Positions 10,040-20,962 of a stretch of 64,000 nucleotides of DNA are shown here, in pieces. The notes beneath the pieces were generated by a model that searched no databases, had not been told where the DNA came from, and worked only from the letters and a program-made list of their open reading frames with translations. Numbering within the stretch: the stretch's first letter is position 1; each line of letters opens with the position of its first letter. The DNA lies in NCBI GenBank assembly GCA_033807695.1, contig CM066310.1, positions 2,046,001-2,110,000 on the forward strand, in the 5' to 3' direction. Both the position numbers and the translations under genes were made by a program. The stretch is from Daedaleopsis sinensis (taxonomy: Eukaryota; Basidiomycota; Agaricomycetes; Polyporales; Polyporaceae).

Positions 10040-10603
10040 CTACATGACGTTCATACGGTTCTGGATCAAGGCTACGTTCAACCAGACCTCCCGTGCCAAT
10101 ACCAGTCTCCCTTTAGGTATCATGTAGCCGTTCTCTGAGACTACATCGTACTTGTCGATGAGTTCGGCGCGACTGATGGGTTTATGGAGCTTATACAGCT
10201 TCCTAATGGGATATCCCTTCCTCCCGGGCTTCCTCCCTTTGTTGAACTCCTGATTGCCCACACCTCCGTCATTCTTCACACCGCCCGGGTTCTTGGGGGG
10301 GCCTGTGAGCGCGACGTGCGTAATAGCCGCAGTCGGCGCCTTGACGTAGAACCACAGCCACTTGGTCCCGTCTGCGAGCTTGAAGCGGTACTCGTGGTTC
10401 TTTCTTCCTTCCGTGATGAGGCGCATGAAGCCTTCGTCGATCGGCAGGATTGCGTCCGTCGGCCATGGCTCTTCGAGGGCGTTTCTGACCGAGAGTCTTA
10501 TCCTCTCAGAGGTCTCCCTCGAGTGCTTGCTACGCCACTCTAGCGCCTTCTCGTTCTTTGCCATGGTGTTGGCCCGCTTCGCGGTCGACTGTGTGTTCAC
10601 CAT
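10040..10603 (-). CDS. Small ASCH/PUA-like domain protein
   Basis: A 187-aa intronless frame starting at ATG 10603. Residues 51-105 follow the ASCH pattern: ILPIDEGFMRLITEGRKN, then the EYR of the G-x-K-x-x-E-x-R signature, a KWLWFYVKAP strand and ITHVALTGPP. ASCH domains are compact beta-barrels related to PUA/EVE that bind RNA or modified nucleotides; the acidic and basic residues of G-R-K-x-x-E-Y-R line the binding pocket in characterised members. The first 50 residues are basic and helical; the C-terminal third is Lys/Arg-rich. There is no neighbour with an obvious functional link. ASCH is a fold-level call by eye; the RNA role is inferred from the family. Confidence 0.6.
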   Translation of the reverse strand: MVNTQSTAKRANTMAKNEKALEWRSKHSRETSERIRLSVRNALEEPWPTDAILPIDEGFMRLITEGRKNHEYRFKLADGTKWLWFYVKAPTAAITHVALTGPPKNPGGVKNDGGVGNQEFNKGRKPGRKGYPIRKLYKLHKPISRAELIDKYDVVSENGYMIPKGRLVLAREVWLNVALIQNRMNVM

Positions 10604-11494
10604 GCCTTGACTGTGTGCGTAGCTGGTGAGTACTGTCCTTTGTACCAGGGCAGAGCGATCCGGGCATGTTCAGCGACCGTACTCACATAGGCTGTTCTTA
10701 GCAGGGGAGTGGGGTACGTGTTTTCCGGTTCCTCCTGCCTTAAGTCCATTTTCGTGCCGCGTCTACTGTACGTATGTGTTGACAGGTTCTATGTCACTGG
10801 ACTGGTGTGGGCAGTGCGATCGTGATCCTTCACGTCGAGCGCGTCCTTCTTCGTAGCACCTGGACATCTCTCCGTACCGCTGCGGCGCGGTTGTTATTGG
10901 ACGCTCATGCCGTGCTGTGACGTGTCTGGCTCGTCTCTCGCACTGTACTCGCTCTCTCTAGAGAGTACGAACCTAAGTTCGCCGACTATTAAGTCGATTC
11001 GGACGGAGTCCGACTGGCCCTTGGCCTTCCTCTAGAGGAGCATGGTCCTGGGTCTTCTTGCCCTTCGCTATACAGAGCTGTTTGACTTACCGTCTCTTTG
11101 CATCATACCTTCTGTACCCTTTATCTCGTCCTCCATGACAGTTGTCTGGATTGGCGATCTTTTCTATAGTCCTTTTTGCCTCGAATTTATGGTGAGACGT
11201 GCATACGACCCCGGTATGGCTGCTCCAACTAGCCAGGGACCGTGGGAAACCCGACCATGGTGGTGGTATGAGGAAGAGGAGCCTCCACCGCATGGAAGTT
11301 AGATCCGTCCTGTGAAGTAACTGCCAATGGCAGTTGAGCGCGGAGCTCGAGTGTTCGTCGCGGGAGTGGGTGCCTAGGGCAAGAGTTACAGTGACCCGGA
11401 GAGAAAAGTAGTACTAGTGTATGCGACGCTCCACATAAGAGTCCGACAGTGCTCCCGGAGGAATCAAAAAGACTTCGTAACCAAAACCTAAAAC
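10604..11494. other. No gene seen
   Basis: No protein frame here gains support from splice sites or composition. A pyrimidine-rich stretch and small open frames are all that is visible. Confidence 0.4.
11490..11493 (-). terminator. Pol III terminator of tRNA-Glu
   Basis: Four Ts on the minus strand lie one base past the tRNA 3' end. Back-up runs of T4 (11483-11486) and T5 (11466-11470) follow. Confidence 0.7.
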
Positions 11495-11565
11495 TCCGAT
11501 ACGGGGAATCGAACCCCGAGCTACCGCGTGAAAGGCGGTAATGTTGACCGTTACACCATATCGGA
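11495..11565 (-). tRNA. tRNA-Glu (anticodon UUC)
   Basis: The minus strand folds into a cloverleaf. The seven-base acceptor TCCGATA pairs with TATCGGA, the D-arm is GTGTAACGGTCAACAT, the anticodon arm is ACCGC-CTTTCAC-GCGGT, and the T-arm CGGGGTTCGATTCCCCG is perfect. The loop CTTTCAC gives anticodon TTC, so the tRNA reads GAA glutamate codons. There is no intron. The internal A and B boxes are present. Confidence 0.95.
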
Positions 11566-11797
11566 TTACCAATAGCGCTATGTAGCCAATATCACTGACT
11601 GCAACGCTATAACCATCCTTCGTTTTTGCAACAATTTAAATTTTACTGAGTAGATATGACTGCCAACCTGCTGCTAACACCAGTACATTCCAATCTTCAC
11701 TATTTCAATGCTAAACGGTTTGCTTAGGTCGCACAACCGCGAACCACACCAACGACTAAGATACGGACAGAGACGCACCACACGTTCCCTGACAATG

Positions 11798-14007
11798 CTA
11801 CCGCTCTCCTCTGCGCTCGCTCACCACAGCATCAACCCACTTGAGCACCAGCCTCTCCAGCATGAGCTCCCACCCCTCCTCCAACCTCGCCACCATGGTC
11901 GCGTCGAAGATGATCGCGTCGTCCGTGATGCTGCTCGGGAAGTTCACCGTCGAGTCAGACGAGGACGGAGACGGGGACGGGAGCGGGGACCCGCCGCCCA
12001 GGGAGGGGGTCCCAGGGCGCGTGCCCCCCGCCATGTCTTTGCGTTTGCTGTTGGGCATCACGATCGGCAAGGAGTATCGCAGTTTGAGCGCGCTGCGTGA
12101 ACACGAGATGTCAGCGAGAGACGTCTCAGTGATGTCGGGAGGTCGGGAGAGGCACTCACGCAGCCCACAGGCGGAGGTTATCCGTGCGCCGGAAGGTCCA
12201 GCCGCGCTTCCCGCCGTCGGCGGCCTCGGCTGCGCGGGACTCCTCGAGGGCGGCGATGTCGTGGATTGCGTCCTTGCTGACGAAGCCCCATGGCTTTCGT
12301 GACCTGCGCACGGCGGTGTTGTAGGCGTTACAGAGAACCTGACCGGATGATAGTGCTCTTAGGATATCTTCGTGATCCGACGATGACATGGGGAGAAGCC
12401 GCAGCAGTTCCGCCGGTAGCAGCGCGACGAGCATGGCGTGCAATCGACCTGTTTCGACGCTTCAGCGAGACAGTCGCGGCGACAGAATAGTAGGCTCATC
12501 TCACCGTATTCGTCCCCTTCATAGGTAGATCGCTTAGCCCACGGGGGTAGCTCGTCGTCGTCTATCGCTTGCTCCTCGTCAATCGACTCCATCTCCTCCG
12601 GCTCCTCCGTAACAACCATACTGCGCATCGCGTCGAGCATGCCGGTGGACACGACACGTCTGTTCGCCCGTCCTGATCCCGAGCCCAATGCAGCTGCGTC
12701 CCCCGCACTCACCCTCCTTCCTGCGGCCCGCGCCTCCCTGTCCATCCTCGCCCTCCTCGCCACACGCTCCTTCTCCCGATCCCAGCCCCGCTTCCCCTCC
12801 TTCTGGCCGCCAAACAGCACATCGTCGACAGCGTTGAGGTACTTCCCCACGACCTCCCGCTCCGCCGCGAGGTCCTCCATATTCACGTCCTGTCTGTACA
12901 GCCAGCCGCCACCGACGACGAGGCGCTCGTCCCACCGCTCGCGCTTCTCCCGCTCCTCTTCGCTGAGGTTGTTCACGTCGCCGTCCTCGTCGTCCCACAC
13001 CGCCACCTGCCGATGGCTTCCGCCGACGTCGATGAAGGAAACCGAGACGGACGTGTCCGCGTCCAGAAACTCGGGCTCCTCGAGGTGTGAGGACGGCGAC
13101 GTGCCGCGCGACGCCGGCGCCGTGCCGTTGTCATTCGACGAGCCGTGGTCGCTCTGCGCGTCGTACGCGTCGTGGTCGAGCGGGAGCCGCGCACGCTCCT
13201 CAAGCTCCCGCAGCACCGTGAGCACCTCCAGCGCGCGTCCGCGCACGCGCGTCAGCGGGTCGTGCGGCGAGTTCGGCTGCGACACCTGCCGCTTCGGGAG
13301 CGGGGTGCTCGAGAGCGTCTGCGGCCGGAACTGCGCGCGGTTCTGCGGCACCGCGGACTCGTCCGGGAGCGAGACGAGGTAGTTGCGCACGTTGCGGACC
13401 GCGCGCGTCGTGATCTTGAGCAGGTGCAGGACGTCGACGTTCCCCCGCGCCTTCTCCCCCGCCCCGAGCAGGTTCGGGTCCTGTTCATTGTGCTCTTCCA
13501 GGGGATCGAGCCGCCATCCTGATGCGACGGAGATGAGGTCCTCGATGACCCCGGGCCGCATGTTCTCGGGATCGGTCTCGATGGTCTTGAGATACGGTGG
13601 GAACGTCGGCTGTGTGCTCTGGGGTATTGCGGGGGACGGGGGGAGGACGAAGGAGTGCCCACCGTTTGGCCGCTTGGCGAGGGTGGCGAGCCCGCCAATC
13701 GCCGGGACCAACCCTCTCTTCGGCTTGTTCAACGGGCTGGGGCCGTCCGTTCACGTCTGCAGCGGACTGGGATGAGAGAAAGAGATACGCACTCGCTCTC
13801 GGCCGCGATGCCGGTCTTCGTGAAGTAGTGTTGGAGGTACTCGATGCTCCCCAGCGCCATCACGCTCTCCCGCTTCGCCGCACTGCGACTGAACGGTTTC
13901 TGCGGCTTGTTGGATGAGTTCACGTTGGGGTAAAAGGCGACCTGTCGCCGAGGCCGTTTTCCCTCGCTGCCGGAGGGGTCTGGCGTCGACGATCGCGGGG
14001 TATCCAT
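11798..14007 (-). CDS. Conserved fungal protein with a C-terminal calponin-homology-like domain
   Basis: Four exons: 14007-13793, 13736-12505, 12448-12160 and 12092-11798. They total 2031 nt (676 aa) and every splice phase closes. The N-terminus (SIEYLQHYFTKTGIAAE) is compact; the middle is Ser/Pro/Glu-rich and probably disordered. From about residue 480 a CH-like helical domain is seen: ILRALSSGQVLCNAYN, then KPWGFVSKDAIHDI, then FRRTDNLRLW followed across an intron by AALKLRYSLP. The tail VARLEEGWELMLERLVLKWV is amphipathic. CH domains bind actin or act in signalling scaffolds; which applies here is not known. I recall similar uncharacterised proteins in other basidiomycetes but no named orthologue. 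Its 5' end lies 483 bp from the TOM70 stop. Confidence 0.85.
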
Positions 14008-14489
14008 GTGATAGAAGGTATAGCTTGTGGGATCGAGAGTATCGGTGTTCAAGACTGAAAGAAGGTATAGCTTGTGAGATCGAGAGTATCGGATTTCAAG
14101 ACAGTTCAAGACGAGGCTAGGGCTATAGGATGGATGTGCAGCAGATAACTATACAATTGCGCGAGGAAGTCGTGAACGGCGTAAGTCGTAGCGGCGGATG
14201 GTGGTGGTGCAGAGTGAACCAGCACGAAGGGCGCTCTCCATGCCCGATCACGAATCCATCACCACCTCCACAGCTTTGTGCAGATAACACTGTCGTAGAC
14301 TGTCGTCGCCATCTGTCCTGAATACAAGGTTTCAGACACAGATCAAGGGTATGGGGAGCGAGCGAGGGTGTATTTTAGAGGGTAAGTAAAGTAGTATACG
14401 GTTAAGCACGTCACATAGCATAGAGCGCGAAGCAATGGCATAGTGACTGTCCACGAAGTCCAACTCCGCCGTGATATCCAAGACAGCGA
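14008..14489. other. Intergenic, no gene seen
   Basis: Spacer between the CH-like gene start and the TOM70 3' end. A 25-nt phrase, AAGGTATAGCTTGTG(G/A)GATCGAGAGTA-like, occurs twice at about 14018-14090, a small direct repeat in the 5' leader region. Confidence 0.4.
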
Positions 14490-17010
14490 TCAGAGCATCC
14501 GAGCCATCTGTCCGAGCTGTGCCGCCATCTCGGGATAGGTGTGCATGAATTGCACCTGCGCATCAGTCGCCTGGTCGTGCGTAGGAGCATCAGCATAAGC
14601 ACGAACGTCACCCGGGTTGACTCACATATTGGTAAGTCAGCGCATTGATCAGCTCCGGCTCGCTGCGCGCGAGTTGAGATTGCTTGTCGAACATCTTCAT
14701 CGCAACGTCGATTTTGCCCTGCTGCAGGGTCAATTGAGCGAGCGTCGCGACGGCAGCGTCGCACTCGGGATCGATCTCTAGCGCTTCCTGACAGCACTTT
14801 TCAGCCGCCCCGGCATCTTGCTGCCACTGGAACATGGCAAGACCCTTGTTGACCATAGGGAGAACGTTCATAGGAGGGGGCCTGGTAGCAAAGTGTCAGT
14901 TTGGAGGGTTTCGCGAGATCATGCGATAGTCATACTTGGCCCGCTCGATCTCTATCGCCCGTTCGAACTTCTCGATAGCATCCGGGTAGCGTTGTTGATC
15001 CATCAACAACTCTCCACTGAGGATTCTCGTCAGACAGACCGACAAAATCAAAATGATCTAGGAGCCAACGTACTAGTAGTTTTGCGGCTCGCTACGGTCA
15101 GGGAACGCCTTCAGCGTACGCCGGAAGGTCGCCATACTGTTTGCGAGGTTGCCAGACTTGTACTGGGCGACAGCGAGCTGAATGTGGCTGAACACGAACT
15201 TGTCGTCAAGCTCGGTCGACTTCGTGTAGTTCTCCGCCGCCTGTGCGAACTCGTTCATAATGAAGAGTACTGTGGAAGCTGAGATCGGTGACTGCCAGAC
15301 GGAAATGGTTTGTGAGAAGCGCACCTTGTCCGCGGTGGTAGTAAATGTCCGGATCCTCGGGATTGTGCTTGATGGCTTCCTCGAAAGACTCGAACGCCTT
15401 GTCCGGCTCCGATTGCTCCATCCATACACTGGCGATCTTCACCCAAGTTTGCGTCAACGAGGGTTGAAGCTCCAACGAACTGAGGAAGTCCTCCTTGGCG
15501 CCATCGACATCCGTCATCAAGAACTTGAAGGTGCCGCGGAGGTTGAGAGCTTCCGCTTTTCCACCGTCCCAAGAGATACCTTGTTCGATGGCTTCGTTGA
15601 CAAGCGTGAAGGCGTGTGCGTAGTCCGAGGCATTGAGCGCCTCGACGGCCAGGATAAGGGTGTTGTCACCTGTCGTCGGGGTCTCCGGGAGTTGAGGTGG
15701 CGGTCCTGATATCGCTGTTAGGAGGCAAAGCGAGATAGGCTGATGACCGTTAGCTTACGTGGACGGAAAGCACCAAAGTATGCCGACGTGAACATGTGAG
15801 ATGGAAGTCGCTTCTCACGCGTCTGGAGGTTGCATGCGTCAGCACTACAACTCATCTGAGATGACGACTTGCCACGCACCGACAGAACCTGTTGCGCTTC
15901 TTTGGTGGCGAGTTTCTTAAGTACTCGCTCCACTGCCTCTCCAGCGGTATTGCTCTGGAACTGGTCAAGGATGGCAGCGGCAGTGAAGTCTGCACAGAAC
16001 TAATGAGACCGCCGTTCCGCTCCATTCAAAGAGTGCCAACTCACCCCGCAGAGCCTCCTTATACCGCTCCAGCGCTTCCAGAGCAGTCGCACGACGGTTC
16101 AGAGCTTTGAGGTATTTGCGGTCAAGAGCAAGAGCAGCGTCGCAGTCCTCGACGACCTTTTCGTGTTGAGGGGGGTTCAGATTGACGTAGCATGCGGCGC
16201 GGTTGCTGAAGAAGACAGGCTCGGGTTTGGGAGTGACAGCGATCGCTCGCGAGTAGTAGTCTATCGCGGTCGCGAACCTTCGCGACTGATACGCAGTGTT
16301 GCCTTTGGCCTTCAGCGAGGCAGCAACTTTGGCCCGCTCCTACACGAACGGTGAGCTCTTCCCGTGCATACAACGACGGTATGTGAATAAGGCGTACCTC
16401 GGTAGACATTGACGCAATCTCCTCAACAGAATACTCCTTCTCTTCTAAAAGAATGTATTAGTTTATGCTCCAGACCAAGACGCAATATTCTCCAGTAGAT
16501 GACTCTGTGTAGAGTAGGGCTGGACGACCATGCACACGCCGGAGCCCGAGCCATGTCTTCCAACATTGACGATGAAACCGCAACTCGGACAGCACACCAG
16601 CACCTGCCGATGCAGCGTAGCCTCGCTAGTACCGACTCATGCGCTTTCCAAGAGGCCACCGAGAGCTGGATGTTCAACCATCCACAACGGCCTACACGTC
16701 CCACGCATCCAGACTGTTGAAGCACGGGATACTCACCTTCCTCGACCGTCGCAGGCTTAGTTTTCCGCTCCTCAAGGATGGGACCATCGTCCTCCTTGAC
16801 GGTCTTGCGCTTCTTGCCCTTCTTCTTGTCCTTCTTGCCCTCGCCCTTCTCTACGTCACCTCCGGGTCCGCGCGAGGACGAGGCGTAGTACGCGACACCT
16901 CCAACGGCGACGAGAGCGGCTGCGGTACCAATTAAGATAGCATGCTTGTTCTCGGAAACGAAGTTTTGGACGCGGTCGACGACGCCCTGCGACGACGTGG
17001 AGGAGGACAT
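14490..17010 (-). CDS. TOM70: Mitochondrial import receptor TOM70
   Basis: Ten exons: 17010-16737, 16444-16398, 16339-16045, 15989-15880, 15822-15759, 15714-15325, 15269-15074, 15016-14936, 14881-14626 and 14570-14490. They total 1794 nt (597 aa), normal for Tom70. Residues 24-42 ([20 protein letters not shown]) are a single membrane anchor, followed by a Lys-rich stretch. The cytosolic part is TPR repeats: first [20 protein letters not shown], then [12 protein letters not shown] and [15 protein letters not shown] for the chaperone clamp; later [20 protein letters not shown] and [11 protein letters not shown]. Tom70 receives Hsp70/Hsp90-bound carrier preproteins at the outer membrane and passes them to Tom40. 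The first intron (292 nt) is far longer than the others (44-58). It is divergent from DPH2 across a 549-bp spacer that holds a MITE. Confidence 0.95.
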
Positions 17011-17173
17011 GGCGGATGGCGGACGAACGCCCTCGGCGCGGCCGCGCGACGCTCGAATTTTGGCCGATTGCCTAATCGGGATCTCAACCCCAGTTTAGGG
17101 TCTATGACATAATGTGCGCATCGAGATTCGGCGATCTTTGCGCGAAAGTTCACGACGGGCAAAGGACAAATAT

Positions 17174-17461
17174 TCACGACGGGCAATGGCGAATGTTCCG
17201 CACCGGAAAAGGCGTAGAAAGGAGGATGGTCTCCTTTCGCCAGCTAGCTAGTTCTGGACCGGAAAACGCAAAGGATTTCCCCTTATGTAATGTTAATGCA
17301 CACTACAAGGACTTCAAAGCGTTATTTACTTCAGACTAATAGTTACGTAAGCGGAATTGTTTGCATTTTCTGGTGCGGAACTACGCTGGCGAAAGGTGAC
17401 CTTCCTGCCGCCCTTTTCTACGCCTTTTCCGGTGCGGAACATTCGCCATTGCCCGTCGTGA
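17174..17461. mobile_element. MITE with perfect 47-bp terminal inverted repeats
   Basis: The left end TCACGACGGGCAATGGCGAA... (17174-17220) is repeated exactly in inverse orientation at 17415-17461. Weaker complementarity continues inward through a CTTTCGCCAG motif. The 288-bp element has no open frame. A 13-bp copy of its tip (TTCACGACGGGCA) occurs just outside at about 17148. It sits inside the shared TOM70/DPH2 promoter region. Perfect termini suggest recent insertion. The target duplication is not clear. Confidence 0.85.
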
Positions 17462-17559
17462 TTTATCCTTCTTGCTCTCAACCACTTCTGAACACGGTGC
17501 GTCCGTCAAAGCCTTTTCGTGACCTTCGATACTCCCTCACTAGCTCTCTTATCCACAGT

Positions 17560-20380
17560 ATGGCCGAGAATACCGCATTCTCATCCTCAGGAACGGAGGC
17601 GATCACTCGATCTATTGACCTTGAGGAAAATGTTCCTACTCACCTGTCTCCGGACGAGCTTGAAGAAACGTATGACATTGCACGTACGGCTGAATACATC
17701 GATAAAGGCGACTACCAGAGAGTAGGAACGATACTGCTACTGTTCGACGACTATATCTGACTCCGACCTTAGATCGCGTTACAATTCCCCGATGAATTTC
17801 TACCGCATTCAGTGCCGATCTTCAGGATGCTCAAATCGAGAATCGACTCGAGTAGGGAGCTCTATGTCTTAGCGGACACTTCGTACGGCAGGTGAGCCTA
17901 CTTCGTAGAGTATACACACCGGGGGCATCAAGCGATGTAACAGGATTGTGAGCACATCGCGAGCAAAATCCAAATGTCTTCGCGTTGTCAAGGCGGCACA
18001 TCTTGGATACACGCTGTTTACACGCAAAATTCAGAATGTAATCAGGATGTGACGCAAAAATGTGCGACATTTGGAATGTTTCCCGCATACTTCTCGTACG
18101 AGACACCACGGTCTCATTTGGATTGTGCTCACGATATCACTGAAATGTCAACGAGAGTTACATCGGTCAATGCCCCCGGTGACACCAAGGGGAAAAGGTT
18201 CCCTGCCTCTATGAGCAGAGGGGGTTATAACTCTTCGGCATCTGGTCGGCCCTCGGTGCCCGCCTTTCACCGCCCACTGTCTCGCCGCCCGCCTCCTCGT
18301 CTCCCCCCTCCCCCTCCCACTTTCTCCTCCAGGTCATCTGCCTTGTATACCAATGCATGGCCGTGCTCTTCATGACAACTGGGTAGGCAGGCCGCAGGAC
18401 CTCGTAAGTACACTGTCGACCGACTTGCAACGCTGCCCCTGTCCTCCGCGCCCATCACCGCGCCCGCTCCCGCCAAAGCGCCCTCTCCGTGATCTTCTCG
18501 CTTCGACTGGTGCATCACACGACGAACGCAAACGCAGAGCTCGCTCGCTCTGCGTCCGTGTTCTCTGTCTCTTAACTGGACGGCAGTGGACGGTCGCTCT
18601 CGCAAGCTCAGAGTCGCAGTGCAAGTTGATGAGCGCACTATTAACAGTTGATGCGCCATCACGCCCGAGGTTATAACCCCCTCTGCCTCTGAGGCAAAGG
18701 ACTTTTACCCCTTGGCGTAGACGGCTCACTATTTCGAACATCTCGTAGGACTAAACGTGATATTTGAATTTTCAGTTGTTGTGTAGACGAGGTAGCTGCA
18801 CAACACGTCGATGCGGACGCACTCGTTCACTATGGTCATGCATGCATGAGTCAGTGCGTTTGTTGTCGATCTCCGCATCAAAGCTATAGGCTCACACGGC
18901 TCTACAGGACGTCACGTCTACCAGTTATCTACGTTCTTGGGAAGAAATCTATCGACTCAACTCACTGCGTGGACTCTCTGATCCACGTTGTCACGACACA
19001 GTCACGCGTGGTAGACAGAAGGAACGTCGTCGTTCGGTATGATGTCTCATACGCACACGAGACAGGTGCGTAATGCTTGTCATAATGCGTCCCCTACTCA
19101 TCGTTTGCTAGACTCTGTCGTGACTGGACTGCGGACGAAGCTACCTCCACAAACCCAAGTACTGTATACACAGATCCCTCGAATAGCCTATCCCGTATCA
19201 ACAGAACCGCAGCATACATCTCCCGATATACAGCTAGCTAGTGAAGATGCCCAGAACGGTCATCCAAGATCGGATGCCTCTTCCGAAGATACCGTCATCT
19301 TATTCATCGGAGGAGAATGTCTCGCACTTACAAATCTACTACTCACTCACGCCGCTTACGAGGTACGGATATATCCCTTGACACTTGCGAGTCTGCTCAC
19401 ATGTCTCAGGTTTATTCTTACGAGCCCAAAACGCGCGAAGCCCGACTCGAATCCGGGCGCACGAACAAACTCTTGATGCGCCGCTACGTAGTCGTCCAAA
19501 AAGCCCGTGATGCCGATGTCATCGGCATTCTCGTCGGGACCCTCGGTGTCGGTTCGTAGTCCATCCGCTCGCGACGTTCCCCTCATCTGAAGCAACTGTC
19601 AGCGAACTACCTGCCGCTCATCTCCCATCTCCGCGCGGTCATCAAGCGCGCGCACAAGAAGTCCTACACGATCAGCGTAGGCAAGGTCAATCCTGCGAAG
19701 CTCGCGAACTTCCTTGAGATTGAGTGCTTCGTACTCGTCGCGTGTCCCGAGAACAGCCTCCTCGACGCGAAGGAGTTCCTGCGGCCGATCGTCACCCCGT
19801 ACGAACTGGAGATCGCTCTACAGCCCACACAGACGTGGACCGGCCGCTACGTGCTCGACTTCGAACAGCTCCTGAAGGAACAGCAGCACGTATCGGATGG
19901 TGGGTGCCACCTTGTTCACCATGTCCGACTTGGATCACTGACCGTGCATCGATAGGCGAGCGGCCGACAGACGGCACAGAGGGCGAAGACGAGGATCTCG
20001 ACCAACCGGTCTTCTCCTCGGTGACAGGCAAGTACCGCCACGCAAAGCGGTACGGGGACACGAACGGGGCGCCAACGCGAGACCCACCTGACTCCTCGTC
20101 GGCCGTCATCCTGCGGAACCAAGAGCACGCGCTCTCCAAGATGGACGACAGCGCAGCGGGTACGTCCCCGCGCATTCACAGCGACCGTCTCTGACGCGTG
20201 TTGTGCTTTATGTTACCAGCGCACTTCCTGCAGGAGCGCACATACCAAGGACTCGAGACGCGGATCGGGCAGGACGCGCCCAGCCTGCTCGAGCAAGGAC
20301 GCAGTGGGATCGCCCGGGGGTACGCCGACGACCGTCGCGAGACCCCGGACGCTGAGCAACCACAATCTGTTCCCCAGTAG
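17560..20380 (+). CDS. DPH2: Diphthamide biosynthesis protein 2
   Basis: Nine exons: 17560-17721, 17773-17891, 18776-18853, 18908-19065, 19112-19362, 19410-19551, 19603-19899, 19956-20159 and 20220-20380. They total 1572 nt (523 aa) and all phases close. With DPH1, Dph2 forms the Fe-S enzyme that moves the aminocarboxypropyl group of SAM to a histidine of elongation factor 2. Motifs seen: [16 protein letters not shown], then [20 protein letters not shown] with Cys95/96, HYGHACMS with Cys117, [24 protein letters not shown], and [20 protein letters not shown] with Cys351. The Cys96-Cys117 spacing of 21 matches yeast Dph2 Cys107-Cys128. The C-terminal 110 residues are Glu/Asp- and Ser-rich. Intron 2 (17892-18775) is 884 nt because two mobile elements lie in it; the other introns are 46-60 nt. 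Confidence 0.95.
17917..18181. mobile_element. MITE inside DPH2 intron 2
   Basis: The left end CACCGGGGGCATCAAGCG and the inverted right end CACCGGGGGCATTGACCG match for the first 12 bases and again at GATGTAAC. Further inward, GTGAGCACATCGCGAG pairs with a diverged partner around CAAATCC(A). The element is 265 bp without coding capacity. Termini diverge more than those of the 17174 element, so it is older. The trinucleotide ACA flanks both ends and may be target duplication. Confidence 0.75.
18185..18715. mobile_element. 531-bp TIR element inside DPH2 intron 2
   Basis: It starts CCAAGGGGAAAAGG and ends CTTTTACCCCTTGG. About 46 bp of imperfect inverted repeat follow, including GCAGAGGGGGTTATAAC in both arms. 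The middle is GC- and pyrimidine-rich; open frames on both strands there (about 110-130 codons) look like compositional artefacts, so I call it non-autonomous. It begins three bases after the previous element. Confidence 0.75.
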
Positions 20381-20962
20381 GAATGACAATATACGATGCG
20401 GCGACCTGGTACCTCTGCCTGAGAGAGAACGCGATGCCTGCGAGCACGGCAGAGGTCGATTTCTGGTGAACAAACATGTCAGGTCGTTTGCGTGATAGGC
20501 ATTCCGCATGTGCTACATAACTCGCACGCTTTCGCACACTTTTTGAGAGCAGCCTGGGCCACACTCCCGCCACTAGAAAGCCTCGTGCATGCAGGTCTGA
20601 AGGTCCGTCTCCGCCTCATGCATCATGCGCTTGCGTATGACCTGCCAGTTTGTGTCCTAGGGCATCTGTGCCGGCCCAACGTCAGACAGAGCTGCATCGC
20701 CGTCACCCGTCTCCCCGTGTATGGACGCCATACCGATGTATGTAAGATGATCACTAGATCCGGGACCAGACAACGAGTGGTGACTCGTGAGGCCTTGAGG
20801 ACTGAGCTGGTTCTAAGCTCGATGTTCAATTGCGACCAACGTTTACAAACTCGACGACAGGAAGTTCAACCACATCCTCGCTGTGGGCTCAACCCCAAAC
20901 TCGATCTCGCTCGGCAAAAGAACGCTCGATATCCATGACTACGTCGCTCCCAGTTGCGGGTA
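20381..20962. other. Intergenic, no gene seen
   Basis: 3' spacer between the convergent DPH2 and the 203-aa gene. No splice-supported frame or repeat is visible. Confidence 0.45.

Noticed and set aside
12639..13382. 247-codon plus-strand frame
   Set aside because: Antisense shadow of exon 2 of the CH-like gene, rich in Ser/Arg from complementing GC-rich codons; the minus-strand model closes all phases.
16423..16736. Open frame extending TOM70 exon 1 into 16423
   Set aside because: It reads through the 292-nt first intron; the spliced path continues smoothly as [16 protein letters not shown].
18267..18741. Overlapping 107-131 codon frames inside the 531-bp TIR element
   Set aside because: Frames on both strands with no domain or start context; compositional artefacts of a GC-rich, pyrimidine-biased insert.
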